From positions 310,001 through 374,000 of the forward strand of contig CAVYBY010000006.1 in NCBI GenBank assembly GCA_963766935.1: 64,000 bases of DNA, given 5' to 3'. Of the stretch, positions 9,258 through 17,656 are shown piece after piece. Origin of the DNA: CAVYBY01 sp963766935. GTDB lineage: Bacteria; Actinomycetota; UBA4738; HRBIN12. The notes below the pieces were generated by a model, which searched no databases, had not been told where the DNA came from, and was given only the letters and a program-made list of their open reading frames with translations. Made by a program: the position numbers and the translations under genes. Every line of letters begins with the position of its first letter. Position 1 is the first letter of the stretch.

Positions 9258-9999
9258 TCAGTCCTCCGCGAGGCCGCCGTAGCGGCGTTCTCGCTTCTGG
9301 AAGTCGCGGATGGCCTCGAAGAGGTGCTCGCGGTCGAAGTCCGGCCAGAAGACCGGCGTGAACCAGAGCTCGGAGTACGCCGTCTCCCAAAGCAAGAAGT
9401 TCGAGATGCGCTGCTCGCCGCTGGTGCGGATCAACAGGTCGGCGCCCGGCATGTCGGGCTGATACAGCCGTTCGGCGATCGCGTGTTCGTCGATCTGCGA
9501 CGGCCGGAGCGTTCCGGCGCGCACGTCGCGCGCGAGTTCCTTCACGGCGTCGACGATCTCGCCGCGACCGCCGTAGTTGAGGGCGATCGTCAAGCGTCAT
9601 CCCCGTGTTGTCGAGTGTCATCGCCTCGGCGTCGCGAATCTCGGCGAGCACCGACCGCGGGATCCGCCAGTTCCGCCGGCCGATGAACCGGATCCTCACG
9701 TTCATCGCGTGCAGCTCGTTGCGGCGGCGGCGAAGCACGGTTCGGTTGAAGTTCATCAGGTACCGGACCTCGGGTGCGGGCCGGCGCCAGTTCTCCGTCG
9801 AGAACGCGAAGACGGTCAGCCACCGGACACCGACCTGGACGGCGCCCTTGACCGTGTCCCAGAGCGCCTCCTCGCCGATGCGGTGGCCCTCCGTGCGCGG
9901 CAGGCCCCGCTGCTCGGCCCATCGCCCGTTGCCGTCCATGACGATCGCCACATGGGCCGGCACGCGCGCCGGGTCGATGTCGCCCAGATAGCTGCTCAT
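9258..9999 (-). CDS. uppS: isoprenyl (undecaprenyl) diphosphate synthase, frame change near 9595
   Basis: About 246 aa once joined. The start MSSYLGDID overlaps the recO stop by ATGA. The catalytic HVAIVMDGNGRWAEQRG block, FAFSTENWRRP and the C-terminal PDLLIRTSGEQRISNFLLW-type motif are present. Cis-prenyltransferases of this type condense IPP to the C50-C55 lipid carrier for cell-wall synthesis. At about 9595 the reading frame changes; removing one T from ACGCTTGACG would restore TLTIALNYGGR. This is a probable single-base insertion in the assembly. Confidence 0.88.
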
Positions 10000-10736
10000 G
10001 TGGCCGTCCTCACGAGCATCGGCACGGATCGCATCCGCCGCTCCAGGTGCCACTCGGCAAAGCCGTAGAGCAGCGTCCTGGCTTCCCGGCGAACCCGCTC
10101 CCCCGTCTCGGCCGGGCGGCCGGCGTCGACGAGATCGGCCGAAGCCAGCCGCGAGAGCTCGCCCAGCGCCTCCGCCGACACGGGCACGGCGCGACCTTCG
10201 GCGCACGAGGAGCAGACCGCCCCGCCGAGGCCGTGCGAGAACAGCCGAACGTCGGTCGACCCGCACGAGGCGCACGCATTGAGGCTCGGGTGGAATCCCG
10301 AGACCGAAAGCAGTTTCAACATGAAGGACTCGGCGACACCGGCGGGGTCGGCCGGCCCGGTCTCGAGCGCTCGGAGACCCGCCAGCAGCAGCACGACGAC
10401 CCGGACGTTCCGCTCGTGCTCCTCGGCCATCTTGTCGACGGCCTCGACCATCGTCTCGCCCGCCGCGAACAGCGCCAGGTCGTCGCGGAGCGCGCGGTGC
10501 GGCGCGATGATCTCGGCCTGGGTCACCGTGTCGAGCTGGCCGCGGCCCCGGTAGAGCATCAGCGAGACGTGCGTGAAGGGCTCGAGGCGCCCCCCGAACC
10601 GGCTCATCGTCTTGCGGATGCCCTTGGCCACGGCGCGGACCTTGCCCGAGCCCTGGGTCATGAAGGTGATGATCTTGTCGGCCTCGCCGAGCTTCATCGA
10701 CCGCAGGACGACGCCCTGTTCCTTGTAAGGGGGCAT
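9996..10736 (-). CDS. recO: DNA repair protein RecO
   Basis: 246 aa, standard RecO length. The OB-fold N-terminus (EQGVVLRSMKLGEADKIITF) is followed by the helical domain and a zinc module with CASCGSTDVRLF and VCSSCAEG. RecO anneals ssDNA and loads RecA with RecR in the RecFOR pathway. It overlaps uppS by 4 nt, a common Actinobacterial pairing. A TACCAT hexamer 6 nt upstream of the ATG suggests a leaderless transcript. Confidence 0.95.
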   Translation of the reverse strand: MPPYKEQGVVLRSMKLGEADKIITFMTQGSGKVRAVAKGIRKTMSRFGGRLEPFTHVSLMLYRGRGQLDTVTQAEIIAPHRALRDDLALFAAGETMVEAVDKMAEEHERNVRVVVLLLAGLRALETGPADPAGVAESFMLKLLSVSGFHPSLNACASCGSTDVRLFSHGLGGAVCSSCAEGRAVPVSAEALGELSRLASADLVDAGRPAETGERVRREARTLLYGFAEWHLERRMRSVPMLVRTAT

Positions 10737-10742
10737 GGAGCG

Positions 10743-10748
10743 ATGGTA
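10743..10748 (-). promoter_or_regulatory. putative -10 element of recO (leaderless)
   Basis: TACCAT lies 6 nt upstream of the recO ATG, no Shine-Dalgarno between. Positional inference. Confidence 0.5.
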
Positions 10749-10829
10749 GCTCCCGCGGAGGCCCGAACCTCGCGATCCGGTGTGGTGTTTCCGTTGCAGC
10801 GCAGCCCGGGGGCGTGGTCCTCCCGGCCG

Positions 10830-11690
10830 TCAGGCGCCGATCGGGTGCCAGACGGTCTTCATCTCCATGAGCGCTTCGATCTCGTACGGGCTCTGGGCCG
10901 CGGCGGCGAACGCATCCGCATCGGGTCCGCGATGCACCCGCTTGACGTTCTCGGCCGAGAGCGTCTCCGCCTCTCTGGCAAGGGCGGGCGGGCAGCCGGT
11001 CAGGTCGATCGCGTTCACGTCCATGTGCCCCGCGAGCCACGGCACGAGGTCCTCGGCCTGGCCGGTCAGAAGGTTGACGACTCCGCCCGGGAGGTCGGCG
11101 GTGGCGAGCACCTCCCCCAGCGAGACGGCCGGCATCGTCGTCCGGGCTCCGACGACGGCGACGGCCGTGTTGCCCGACACGATGGCGGGCGCCAGGCGCG
11201 AGACCATCGCAAGGAGCGGCGGATCCTCCGGAACCACGATCCCGACGACGCCGGTCGGCTCGGGGAACGTGAAGTTGAAGTACGGCCCGGCAACGGGGTT
11301 CGTTCCACCCAGCACCTGGTGGAGCTTGTCGGACCACCCCGCGTACCAGACCCACCGGTCGATCGCGGCGTCCACCTCGCGAACCGGATCCTTCTCGCCG
11401 GCATCTCCGACCTCTGCCTCGAACTGGGCGCGCCGGCCCTCCATCAGTTCGGCGACCCGGTAGAGGACCTGCCCGCGGTTGTACGGCGTCTTCGCCGCCC
11501 AGCCGCGCTGGGCCGCCCTCGCCGCGCGCACCGCGTCCCGCAGGTCCTTTCGCGACGCCTTCGCCGCGTGCGTGAGCAGCCGGCCGTCCTCCGCGTGGAC
11601 CTCGAACGTCCTGCCCGACTCGCTTCGCGGGAACTCGCCGCCGATGAAGAGCTTCGCGGTGCGCCGGATGGGGAGACGCTGTTTGCTCAT
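10830..11690 (-). CDS. short, non-catalytic aldehyde-dehydrogenase-like protein
   Basis: 286 aa, homologous only to the N-terminal, cofactor-binding half of ALDHs. It aligns visibly with its neighbour (PTGVVGIVVPEDPPLLAM against IGVAGQIIPWNFPLLMAA), but the PWN asparagine and the LKPAE lysine are lost, and there is no catalytic Glu or Cys motif. It ends MKTVWHPIGA. The gene overlaps the full ALDH by 4 nt (ATGA), so the two are translationally coupled. The pair recalls the two-domain ALDH16 family, in which a second ALDH-like domain lacks the catalytic cysteine. A structural or regulatory partner of the active ALDH is inferred. Confidence 0.8.
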   Translation of the reverse strand: MSKQRLPIRRTAKLFIGGEFPRSESGRTFEVHAEDGRLLTHAAKASRKDLRDAVRAARAAQRGWAAKTPYNRGQVLYRVAELMEGRRAQFEAEVGDAGEKDPVREVDAAIDRWVWYAGWSDKLHQVLGGTNPVAGPYFNFTFPEPTGVVGIVVPEDPPLLAMVSRLAPAIVSGNTAVAVVGARTTMPAVSLGEVLATADLPGGVVNLLTGQAEDLVPWLAGHMDVNAIDLTGCPPALAREAETLSAENVKRVHRGPDADAFAAAAQSPYEIEALMEMKTVWHPIGA

Positions 11691-13174
11691 CGGCGCGCCT
11701 CCAGCAGAACGTACGGCTCGAGACCGTGACGGCCGCCCTCGCGCCCGAACCCGCTCTCCTTGTACCCACCGAAGGGCGAGGCGGGATCGAACCGGTTGAA
11801 CGTGTTCGCCCACACCACGCCGGCCCGCATCCGCTCGGCCATCCACAGGATGCGCGAGCCTTTCTCCGTCCACACGCCGGCCGACAGACCGTACGGCGTG
11901 TTGTTCGCCTTCTCGACGGCCTCTTCCGGCGTCCGGAAGGTGAGGATCGAGAGCACGGGTCCGAAGATCTCTTCTCGCGCGATGCGGTGCGACTGGCTGA
12001 CGTTCGTGAACAGGGTCGGCGCGAACCAGAACCCGCGCTCGGGCAGGTTGCACTCGGGTTGATACAGCTCCGCGCCTTCGGCGACGCCGGAGGCCACCAG
12101 CTCGCTGATCTTGTCGAGCTGCTGACGCGAGTTGATCGCCCCGACATCGGTGTTCTTGTCGAGCGGGTCGCCGACGCGGAGCGTGCCGAGGCGCACCTTC
12201 AGCTTCTCGAGCAGCTCGTCGAAGACCGGTTCCTCGACCAGCAGCCGCGAGCCGGCGCAGCAGACGTGACCCTGGTTGAAGTAGATGCCGTTCACGATGC
12301 CCTCGACCGCCTGATCGAGCGGCGCGTCCTCGAACACGATGTTGGCCGCCTTGCCGCCGAGCTCGAGCGTGAGCCGCTTCTGCGTACCGGCGAGGGCCCG
12401 GCGGATCGTCTTGCCGACCTCGGTCGAGCCCGTGAACGCCACCTTGTCGATGCCGGGGTGAACGACCAGCGCGGCACCGGTCGCGCCGGCGCCCGTGACG
12501 ATGTTGACGACGCCCGGTGGCAACTCGACGTCTTGTAGCACCTCCGCCAGCAGGATCGCGGTGAGCGGCGTCGTCTCGGCCGGTTTCAACACGGTGGTGT
12601 TGCCGGCGGCAAGCGCCGGCGCGAGCTTCCACGCGGCCATGAGCAGCGGGAAGTTCCACGGGATGATCTGCCCTGCAACGCCGATGGGCTTAGCGCGGCG
12701 GTTGGGGAACGCGTAGTCGAGCTTGTCCGCCCATCCGGCGTAATAGAAGAAATGCGCGGCGGCGAGCGGCACGTCGACGTCGCGCGACTCCTTGATGGGC
12801 TTGCCGCCGTCCATCGTCTCTAGGACGGCGAACTCCCGCGAGCGCTCTTGCAGCTCGCGCGCGATGCGGAAGAGGTATTTCGCGCGCTCGGCGCCCGACA
12901 GCGCAGCCCATGCCGGAGCGGCCTCGCGAGCCGCATCGACCGCGATCGCCACGTCTTCGTCGTCGGCCTCTGCGACCTCTGCCAGCGGCTCCTCGGTCGC
13001 GGGGTTGATCGTCGCGAACCAGCGGCCGCTCTTCGGCTCGACGAACCGGCCGTCGATGAACAGGCCGGCGCGATCGCGGACGAAGACGATCTCGGTCGAC
13101 TCCGGCGCGGGGACGTACTCCCACGCGAACCCGGGTTCGGCAAGATCGGGACGGACGGGCTCGAGCTCGCTCAT
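11687..13174 (-). CDS. NAD(P)-dependent aldehyde dehydrogenase
   Basis: 495 aa from the ATG at 13174, chosen because it overlaps the deoC stop (TGATG) and matches family length. The cofactor site (IIPWNFPLL, LKPAETTP), the general base Glu in LTLELGGKAAN and the catalytic Cys in NQGHVCCAGSRL are intact, as is the EEIFGPVLSI motif. Located after deoC, it is well placed to oxidise the acetaldehyde released by deoxyribose-5-phosphate aldolase to acetate. Substrate specificity cannot be read from the sequence. Confidence 0.93.
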   Translation of the reverse strand: MSELEPVRPDLAEPGFAWEYVPAPESTEIVFVRDRAGLFIDGRFVEPKSGRWFATINPATEEPLAEVAEADDEDVAIAVDAAREAAPAWAALSGAERAKYLFRIARELQERSREFAVLETMDGGKPIKESRDVDVPLAAAHFFYYAGWADKLDYAFPNRRAKPIGVAGQIIPWNFPLLMAAWKLAPALAAGNTTVLKPAETTPLTAILLAEVLQDVELPPGVVNIVTGAGATGAALVVHPGIDKVAFTGSTEVGKTIRRALAGTQKRLTLELGGKAANIVFEDAPLDQAVEGIVNGIYFNQGHVCCAGSRLLVEEPVFDELLEKLKVRLGTLRVGDPLDKNTDVGAINSRQQLDKISELVASGVAEGAELYQPECNLPERGFWFAPTLFTNVSQSHRIAREEIFGPVLSILTFRTPEEAVEKANNTPYGLSAGVWTEKGSRILWMAERMRAGVVWANTFNRFDPASPFGGYKESGFGREGGRHGLEPYVLLEARR

Positions 13175-14130
13175 CAGTCGATCGTCTGGTAGTCGGGGCC
13201 ACTGTAGCGGCCGGTGCGTTCCTTGGCGATCTGCTGGAGCACGTCGTTGAGGAGCGACGACGCGCCGATGCGGAATCGCTCCGGCGTCATCCACGCGGGG
13301 CCGAGCGTCTCGTGCACGAGGACCAGATACTGGATCGCCTGCTTCGACACCCGCACGCCTCCGGCCACCTTGATGCCGACCGCGCGTCCGGTGTCGCGAT
13401 GGAAGTCGCGCGCGGCCTCCATCATGCAGAGCGCCGAGGGCAGTGTGGCGCTGATCCCGATCTTGCCCGTCGAGGTCTTGATGAAGTCCGCCCCCGCCGC
13501 CATCGCCAGGACCGACGCCTGCCGGACCCGGTCGTAGGACCCGAGCTCGCCGGTCTCGAGAATCACCTTGAGGTGAACGGTCCCGGCCGCTTCCCTCGCG
13601 GCCACCAGCTCTTCGAACGCCTGCTCGTACCGGCCGCCCAGGAACAGCGACCGGTTGAGCACGATGTCAACCTCGTCGGCGCCCATCGCGACGACCTCGC
13701 GGATCTCCTGCAGGCGCGCGTCGAGCGGTCCGAGACCGGCGGGAAACCCGCCGGCGACGCTCGCCACTCGCACCCGAGTTCCGCGGAGGTGCTCGACCGC
13801 GGTCGGGATCAGGTGGGGGTACAGGCAGACGGCGGCAACCGACGGGATCGACGGGTCGAGCGGTTCGGGGCGGATGGCCTTCGCGCACATCGCGATGACC
13901 TTGCCGACCGTGTCCGAACCCTCGAGGGTCGTCAGGTCCATGCACCGGATCGCCAGATCGAGACCGAACAGCTTGGCGTCTCGCTTGATCGAACGCTTGG
14001 CAAGCGAGGCGGCGCGCTCCTCGATCCCGACGGCGTCGACCCCCGTGGTTCGGGCGACCAGGCGCACCGCCTCGGCCGGCCGCAGCACGGGACTCGAGGT
14101 CGCCGGATAGATCTCCGCAGGCTGGGACAT
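13174..14130 (-). CDS. deoC: deoxyribose-phosphate aldolase
   Basis: 318 aa, the longer DeoC type. The Schiff-base lysine is seen in AGADFIKTSTGKIG, and the class I aldolase barrel landmarks (VDIVLNRSLFLGG, KVILETGEL, VGIKVAGGVR) are present. It cleaves 2-deoxyribose-5-phosphate into glyceraldehyde-3-phosphate and acetaldehyde in deoxynucleoside catabolism. It is first of a three-gene operon with an ALDH and a catalytically dead ALDH-like protein, all overlapping by 1-4 nt. The cytidine deaminase nearby could feed the same salvage route. Confidence 0.95.
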   Translation of the reverse strand: MSQPAEIYPATSSPVLRPAEAVRLVARTTGVDAVGIEERAASLAKRSIKRDAKLFGLDLAIRCMDLTTLEGSDTVGKVIAMCAKAIRPEPLDPSIPSVAAVCLYPHLIPTAVEHLRGTRVRVASVAGGFPAGLGPLDARLQEIREVVAMGADEVDIVLNRSLFLGGRYEQAFEELVAAREAAGTVHLKVILETGELGSYDRVRQASVLAMAAGADFIKTSTGKIGISATLPSALCMMEAARDFHRDTGRAVGIKVAGGVRVSKQAIQYLVLVHETLGPAWMTPERFRIGASSLLNDVLQQIAKERTGRYSGPDYQTID

Positions 14131-14138
14131 GTCCGGGC

Positions 14139-14144
14139 ATCGTA
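14139..14144 (-). promoter_or_regulatory. putative -10 element of the deoC operon
   Basis: TACGAT lies 8 nt upstream of the deoC ATG. Positional inference. Confidence 0.45.
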
Positions 14145-14245
14145 GCCCAGTCCGTCTCGCCGGGTCTCCCCGCGACGGCGACCGGCCGGTCTTCTCACCG
14201 ACCGGGTAGCCTCACCGCCGCATCGACGTCGTGGGAGGGAATGCC

Positions 14246-14599
14246 ATGCGGATCGCGACAATCGTCATCGGAGTCGTGCTGCTCCTGCCCGCCTGCACCG
14301 GCAAGTCCGGATCCGGGGCCGAGTGTGCGTCGCCGGTCGACGCGACGACCGTCGAGCTGCGCGACTTCTCCTTCTCCCCGAAGTGCTTGCGCGTCGCGGC
14401 AGGCTCGACCATCACCGTCTCGAATACGGGGGCCACCGCGCACTCGTTCACGGTCACGGCCGTGAGCATCAACGTCGACCTCGGCGCCGGCGGATCTCAG
14501 AAGCTGAACATCCCGGCGAACGCGGGAGCCTACGACGTCATCTGCTCGTATCACCCGCAGATGGTGGGCACGCTGGAGGTCGTCCGCACCTCGAGCTGA
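14246..14599 (+). CDS. cupredoxin (plastocyanin-like) lipoprotein
   Basis: 117 aa from the ATG at 14246, preceded by GGGAGGGA 5 nt upstream. The lipoprotein signal is MRIATIVIGVVLLLPAC with a Gly/Ser-rich linker after the Cys. The type I copper ligands are visible: His in TAHSFTV and the Cys/His/Met triad in CSYHPQM. Such proteins carry electrons or bind copper on the outer face of the membrane. A TAGCCT hexamer at 14207-14212 may be its -10. It stands alone on the plus strand between deoC and era, 6 nt from the era stop. No partner oxidase is nearby. Confidence 0.88.
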   Translation: MRIATIVIGVVLLLPACTGKSGSGAECASPVDATTVELRDFSFSPKCLRVAAGSTITVSNTGATAHSFTVTAVSINVDLGAGGSQKLNIPANAGAYDVICSYHPQMVGTLEVVRTSS

Positions 14600-14604
14600 T
14601 CGCG

Positions 14605-15495
14605 TCAGAACCCGAGGCGATCGAGCGCTCTCGGATCGCGCTGCCAGGCGTCGAGCACCTTGACGTGCAGATCCAGGTACACCTTCGTCGCGAGGAGCTC
14701 CTCCATCTCCTTGCGGGCCCGTGAGCCGATCGTGGTCAGCGTCGAGCCGCCCTTGCCGATGAGAATCCCCTTCTGGGAGTCGCGCTCGACGACGATCGAC
14801 GCGCGAACGGTGGTCATCGTGGGGGTCTCCTCGATCTCGTCGACGACGACGGCCACGGAGTGCGGCACCTCCTCGCGCGTCACGCGAAGCGCCTGCTCGC
14901 GAACGAGCTCGGCGAGCCGGACCCCGAGCGGCTGGTCCGTGACGAGCTCCTCCGGGTAGAGCGCCCGGCCCTCGGGCATGCGCGCGACGATCAACTCCAG
15001 AAGCTCGGGGACCCCCGATCCGGTTGCCGCCGAGACCGGGATGATCTCGTCGTAGTCGCCCAGCGCCGCGGCCGCCGCGAGCTGTGGCACCTCGGCGCGG
15101 TGCTTCACGAGGTCCAGCTTGTTCACCACGCAGAACCGCGCCGCGTCCGACGAACGCATCCAGCGCTCGTAGACGAACGCGTCGCCGCGCCCGATCCCGG
15201 TTGCCCCGTCGACGACGTGGACGACGACGTCGACCCCTTCGACGGCGTGGCCGACGAGCGCGTTGAGCCGGGTCCCGAGCTGGGTTCGCGGCTTGTGAAA
15301 GCCCGGCGTGTCCGTAAACACCACCTGGACGTCGTCGGTCGTGAGGATGGCGCGAATGTCGCGCCGTGTGGTTTGCGGGCGGTTCGAGACGATCGCCACC
15401 TTCTGCCCCACGAGCGTGTTGACGAGCGTCGACTTGCCCACGTTCGGCCGTCCGATGACGGCGACGACTCCGGAGCGAAACGCGGGGCCGGCCAC
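14605..15495 (-). CDS. era: GTPase Era
   Basis: 296 aa. The G domain has G1 GRPNVGKSTLVN, G3 DTPGFHKPR and G4 NKLDLV, and the C-terminal KH domain contains the GILIGKGGSTL loop. Era binds 16S rRNA and acts in 30S maturation. It begins at the base next to the cdd stop, so it is in the phoH-ybeY-corC-cdd-era transcription unit, a very common bacterial cluster linking ribosome maturation genes. Confidence 0.97.
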   Translation of the reverse strand: MAGPAFRSGVVAVIGRPNVGKSTLVNTLVGQKVAIVSNRPQTTRRDIRAILTTDDVQVVFTDTPGFHKPRTQLGTRLNALVGHAVEGVDVVVHVVDGATGIGRGDAFVYERWMRSSDAARFCVVNKLDLVKHRAEVPQLAAAAALGDYDEIIPVSAATGSGVPELLELIVARMPEGRALYPEELVTDQPLGVRLAELVREQALRVTREEVPHSVAVVVDEIEETPTMTTVRASIVVERDSQKGILIGKGGSTLTTIGSRARKEMEELLATKVYLDLHVKVLDAWQRDPRALDRLGF

Positions 15496-15930
15496 TCAGG
15501 CCCGGCCGGTGGCCCGGTCGACGCCCAGATCGTCGGGTCCGAACGCCGACGGCAGCAGGTCGCGCAGGGCCCAGACCCGGCGCTCCCCCGAAGACGCCTC
15601 GGAGACCACGAACGCGTCGGGACCGAACTCCCACAGCACCTGCCGGCAGCCGCCGCACGGCATCGTCGGAGCGTCCGCACGGGTCACGACGACGACGCCC
15701 GACAGCATGCGCTCGCCGGCTCCGACCATGGCCGCGACGGCGTTCCGCTCGGCGCAGACCGACAGTGGGTAGCTCGCGATCTCGATGTTCTGCCCGGCGA
15801 AGATGTGTCCGCCCGCAAGGATCGCGGCGCCGACCTGGAAGCCCGAATACGGCGCATACGCCCGGCCCATCGCCTCGCGCGCCGTCTGAACCATCGTCTC
15901 GAGCTCGGGCGGCAAGGTGACGTCACTCAC
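15496..15930 (-). CDS. cdd: cytidine deaminase
   Basis: 144 aa, GTG start. The homotetrameric-type CDA motifs are clear: AYAPYSGFQVGAAIL near the N-terminus, then SVCAERNAV (zinc Cys and catalytic Glu) and MPCGGCRQVL (two zinc Cys). It deaminates cytidine and deoxycytidine to uridine and deoxyuridine in pyrimidine salvage. It overlaps the corC-like gene by 8 nt and abuts era, consistent with operon expression. Confidence 0.96.
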   Translation of the reverse strand: MSDVTLPPELETMVQTAREAMGRAYAPYSGFQVGAAILAGGHIFAGQNIEIASYPLSVCAERNAVAAMVGAGERMLSGVVVVTRADAPTMPCGGCRQVLWEFGPDAFVVSEASSGERRVWALRDLLPSAFGPDDLGVDRATGRA

Positions 15931-17206
15931 CGGCGACCTCTTGCTTCTCGCTCTCGACCTCGGTGGGCAGCCGCGTGATCAGCACCGTTTGGATCCGGCG
16001 CCCGTTGACCTTCTCGGCCTTGAACGAGAGCTGGTGAAACGCGATCTCCTCACCGTCGTTGGGGATCCGGCCGAACAAGTCGAGGACGAGACCGGCCACC
16101 GTGTCCCACTCCTCGTCTGGCAGCGCGACCTCGAGCAGGTCGTTCACGTCGTCGACCGACGCCTTGCCGGAAACGCGGTAGACGCCCTCGGCCACCTCGA
16201 CCACCTGGGGTTCCTCGCGGTCGTACTCGTCGGTGATCTCGCCGACCAGCTCTTCGAGCAGGTCCTCGAGCGCCACGAGCCCGGAGACGCTGCCGTACTC
16301 GTCCGTGACCAGCGCCAGGTGGAACTTCTCGCGCTGCATCTCGCGAAGCAGGTCGGCGGCTTTCTTGGTCTCCGGGATGAACCTCGCCTCGCGCACGATC
16401 TCCGACAGGGCGATGTCGTGCTTGCCCTGGTGCAGGGCCTTCAAGACGTCCTTGGCAAAGACGATGCCGACGACGTCGTCGAGGTCCTCTCGGAAGACGG
16501 GGATGCGCGAGACGCCGTGCTGCAGCACCAGCGCCTGCACGTCGCGAAGCGACTTGTCGTGCTCGATCGCGATGATGTCCGGCCGCGGGACCATGACCTC
16601 GCGGATGATCGTGTCGCCGAACTCGAAGATCGAGTGGATCAGCTCCTTCTCTTCCTCCTCGATCTCGCCTTCCTCCGACGCCACGTCCGCCGAGGCACGG
16701 AGCTCGTCCTCGGTGATGTACGGGCCTTCCTTCAGACCCTTGCCGGGCATGAGGACGTTGGCGACCTTGAGCAGCAGCGCGGCGAAGGGCCCGAACACGG
16801 TCCCGAGGAACACGAGGATCGGCGCGACCATCAGGCCGAGGCGATCGGTCCGCAGGATCGCGTACGTCTTCGGCGTGACCTCCGCGAAGATGAACAGCAG
16901 CAGCGTCATCGCGATCGTGGCGACCAGCTCGCCCGTCCCCTTGAAGTGCCGGACGGCGAACGATGTCGCGATCGTCGTGCCGCCGATCGTGAACAGCAGC
17001 GTCAGGAACAGGACGACGTTGAGGTACGGGGCCGGGTTCGACGTGATCCGGGCGAGGGCGTTCGCGCCGCGGCGTTCCTCCTCCACGAGCCGCGCCGCCC
17101 GCACGCGGTTCATTCTCGTGATCGCGACTTCGGACGCCGCGTTAAAGCCGACCAGGATGATCGAGAGCACGACCGCGACGATCGAGAGCCAGTCCTCGCC
17201 CGTCAC
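15923..17206 (-). CDS. HlyC/CorC (CNNM)-family membrane protein with CBS pair
   Basis: 427 aa from a GTG at 17206 that overlaps the ybeY stop (GTGA). Domain order is an N-terminal CNNM/DUF21 membrane domain with about four helices, a CBS pair (about residues 200-320: TIIREVMVPRPDIIAI, RIPVFREDLDDVVGIV, LALVTDEYGSVSGLV), and a C-terminal CorC/HlyC transporter-associated domain (YRVSGKASVDDVNDLL). Relatives are implicated in magnesium and cobalt efflux or homeostasis; the actual substrate here is not shown. Conserved between ybeY and cdd/era in many Gram-positive bacteria. Confidence 0.92.
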   Translation of the reverse strand: MTGEDWLSIVAVVLSIILVGFNAASEVAITRMNRVRAARLVEEERRGANALARITSNPAPYLNVVLFLTLLFTIGGTTIATSFAVRHFKGTGELVATIAMTLLLFIFAEVTPKTYAILRTDRLGLMVAPILVFLGTVFGPFAALLLKVANVLMPGKGLKEGPYITEDELRASADVASEEGEIEEEEKELIHSIFEFGDTIIREVMVPRPDIIAIEHDKSLRDVQALVLQHGVSRIPVFREDLDDVVGIVFAKDVLKALHQGKHDIALSEIVREARFIPETKKAADLLREMQREKFHLALVTDEYGSVSGLVALEDLLEELVGEITDEYDREEPQVVEVAEGVYRVSGKASVDDVNDLLEVALPDEEWDTVAGLVLDLFGRIPNDGEEIAFHQLSFKAEKVNGRRIQTVLITRLPTEVESEKQEVAGE

Positions 17207-17646
17207 GGTGTCACCCCGCTGTACCGCGCCTGGCGCGCCCACATCTCGGCGCGCTCGCCGTCGGCCTCGTGGTCGTAGCCCAGCAGGTGGAGGATCCCGT
17301 GCGCGAGCAGCAGGCGGATCTCGCCGTCGGGGTCGTCGGGGTTGTTGCGGACGGCGACCGCCGGCGCGATCACGACGTCGCCGAGGAGGCGGCGCCCCTG
17401 CTCGTCGACATCGTCCGCATCGAGCGGAAACGACAGCACGTCGGTCGGTCCCGGCTCGCCCATGTACTGCTGGTGCAGCCCCGACATCTCGTCCTCGTCC
17501 ACGAGCGAGACCGACAGCTCGGCGTCCGCGATCCCCTCGGCGGCGAGCGCGGCATGGGCGAGCGTCACGAGCGGCGCCTCCTCGACCGCGCGTTCCTGGC
17601 GGTTGGAGATAAGGACGAGGATCCCCGGTTGGTTGCCGTCGGACAT
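17203..17646 (-). CDS. ybeY: endoribonuclease YbeY
   Basis: 147 aa from the ATG at 17646. The zinc site H-x3-H-x5-H is seen in AHGILHLLGYDHE, and the GPTDVLSFPLD and GDVVIAP motifs are typical. YbeY is needed for 16S rRNA 3' end maturation and ribosome quality control. It follows phoH by 10 nt and overlaps the corC-like gene, as in most bacteria with this cluster. Confidence 0.96.
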   Translation of the reverse strand: MSDGNQPGILVLISNRQERAVEEAPLVTLAHAALAAEGIADAELSVSLVDEDEMSGLHQQYMGEPGPTDVLSFPLDADDVDEQGRRLLGDVVIAPAVAVRNNPDDPDGEIRLLLAHGILHLLGYDHEADGERAEMWARQARYSGVTP

Positions 17647-17656
17647 GGCCGCGCCG

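Noticed and set aside
9193..12147. 984-codon minus-strand open frame spanning several genes
   Set aside because: It strings together out-of-frame readings of uppS, recO and the ALDH genes; only its uppS portion is real.
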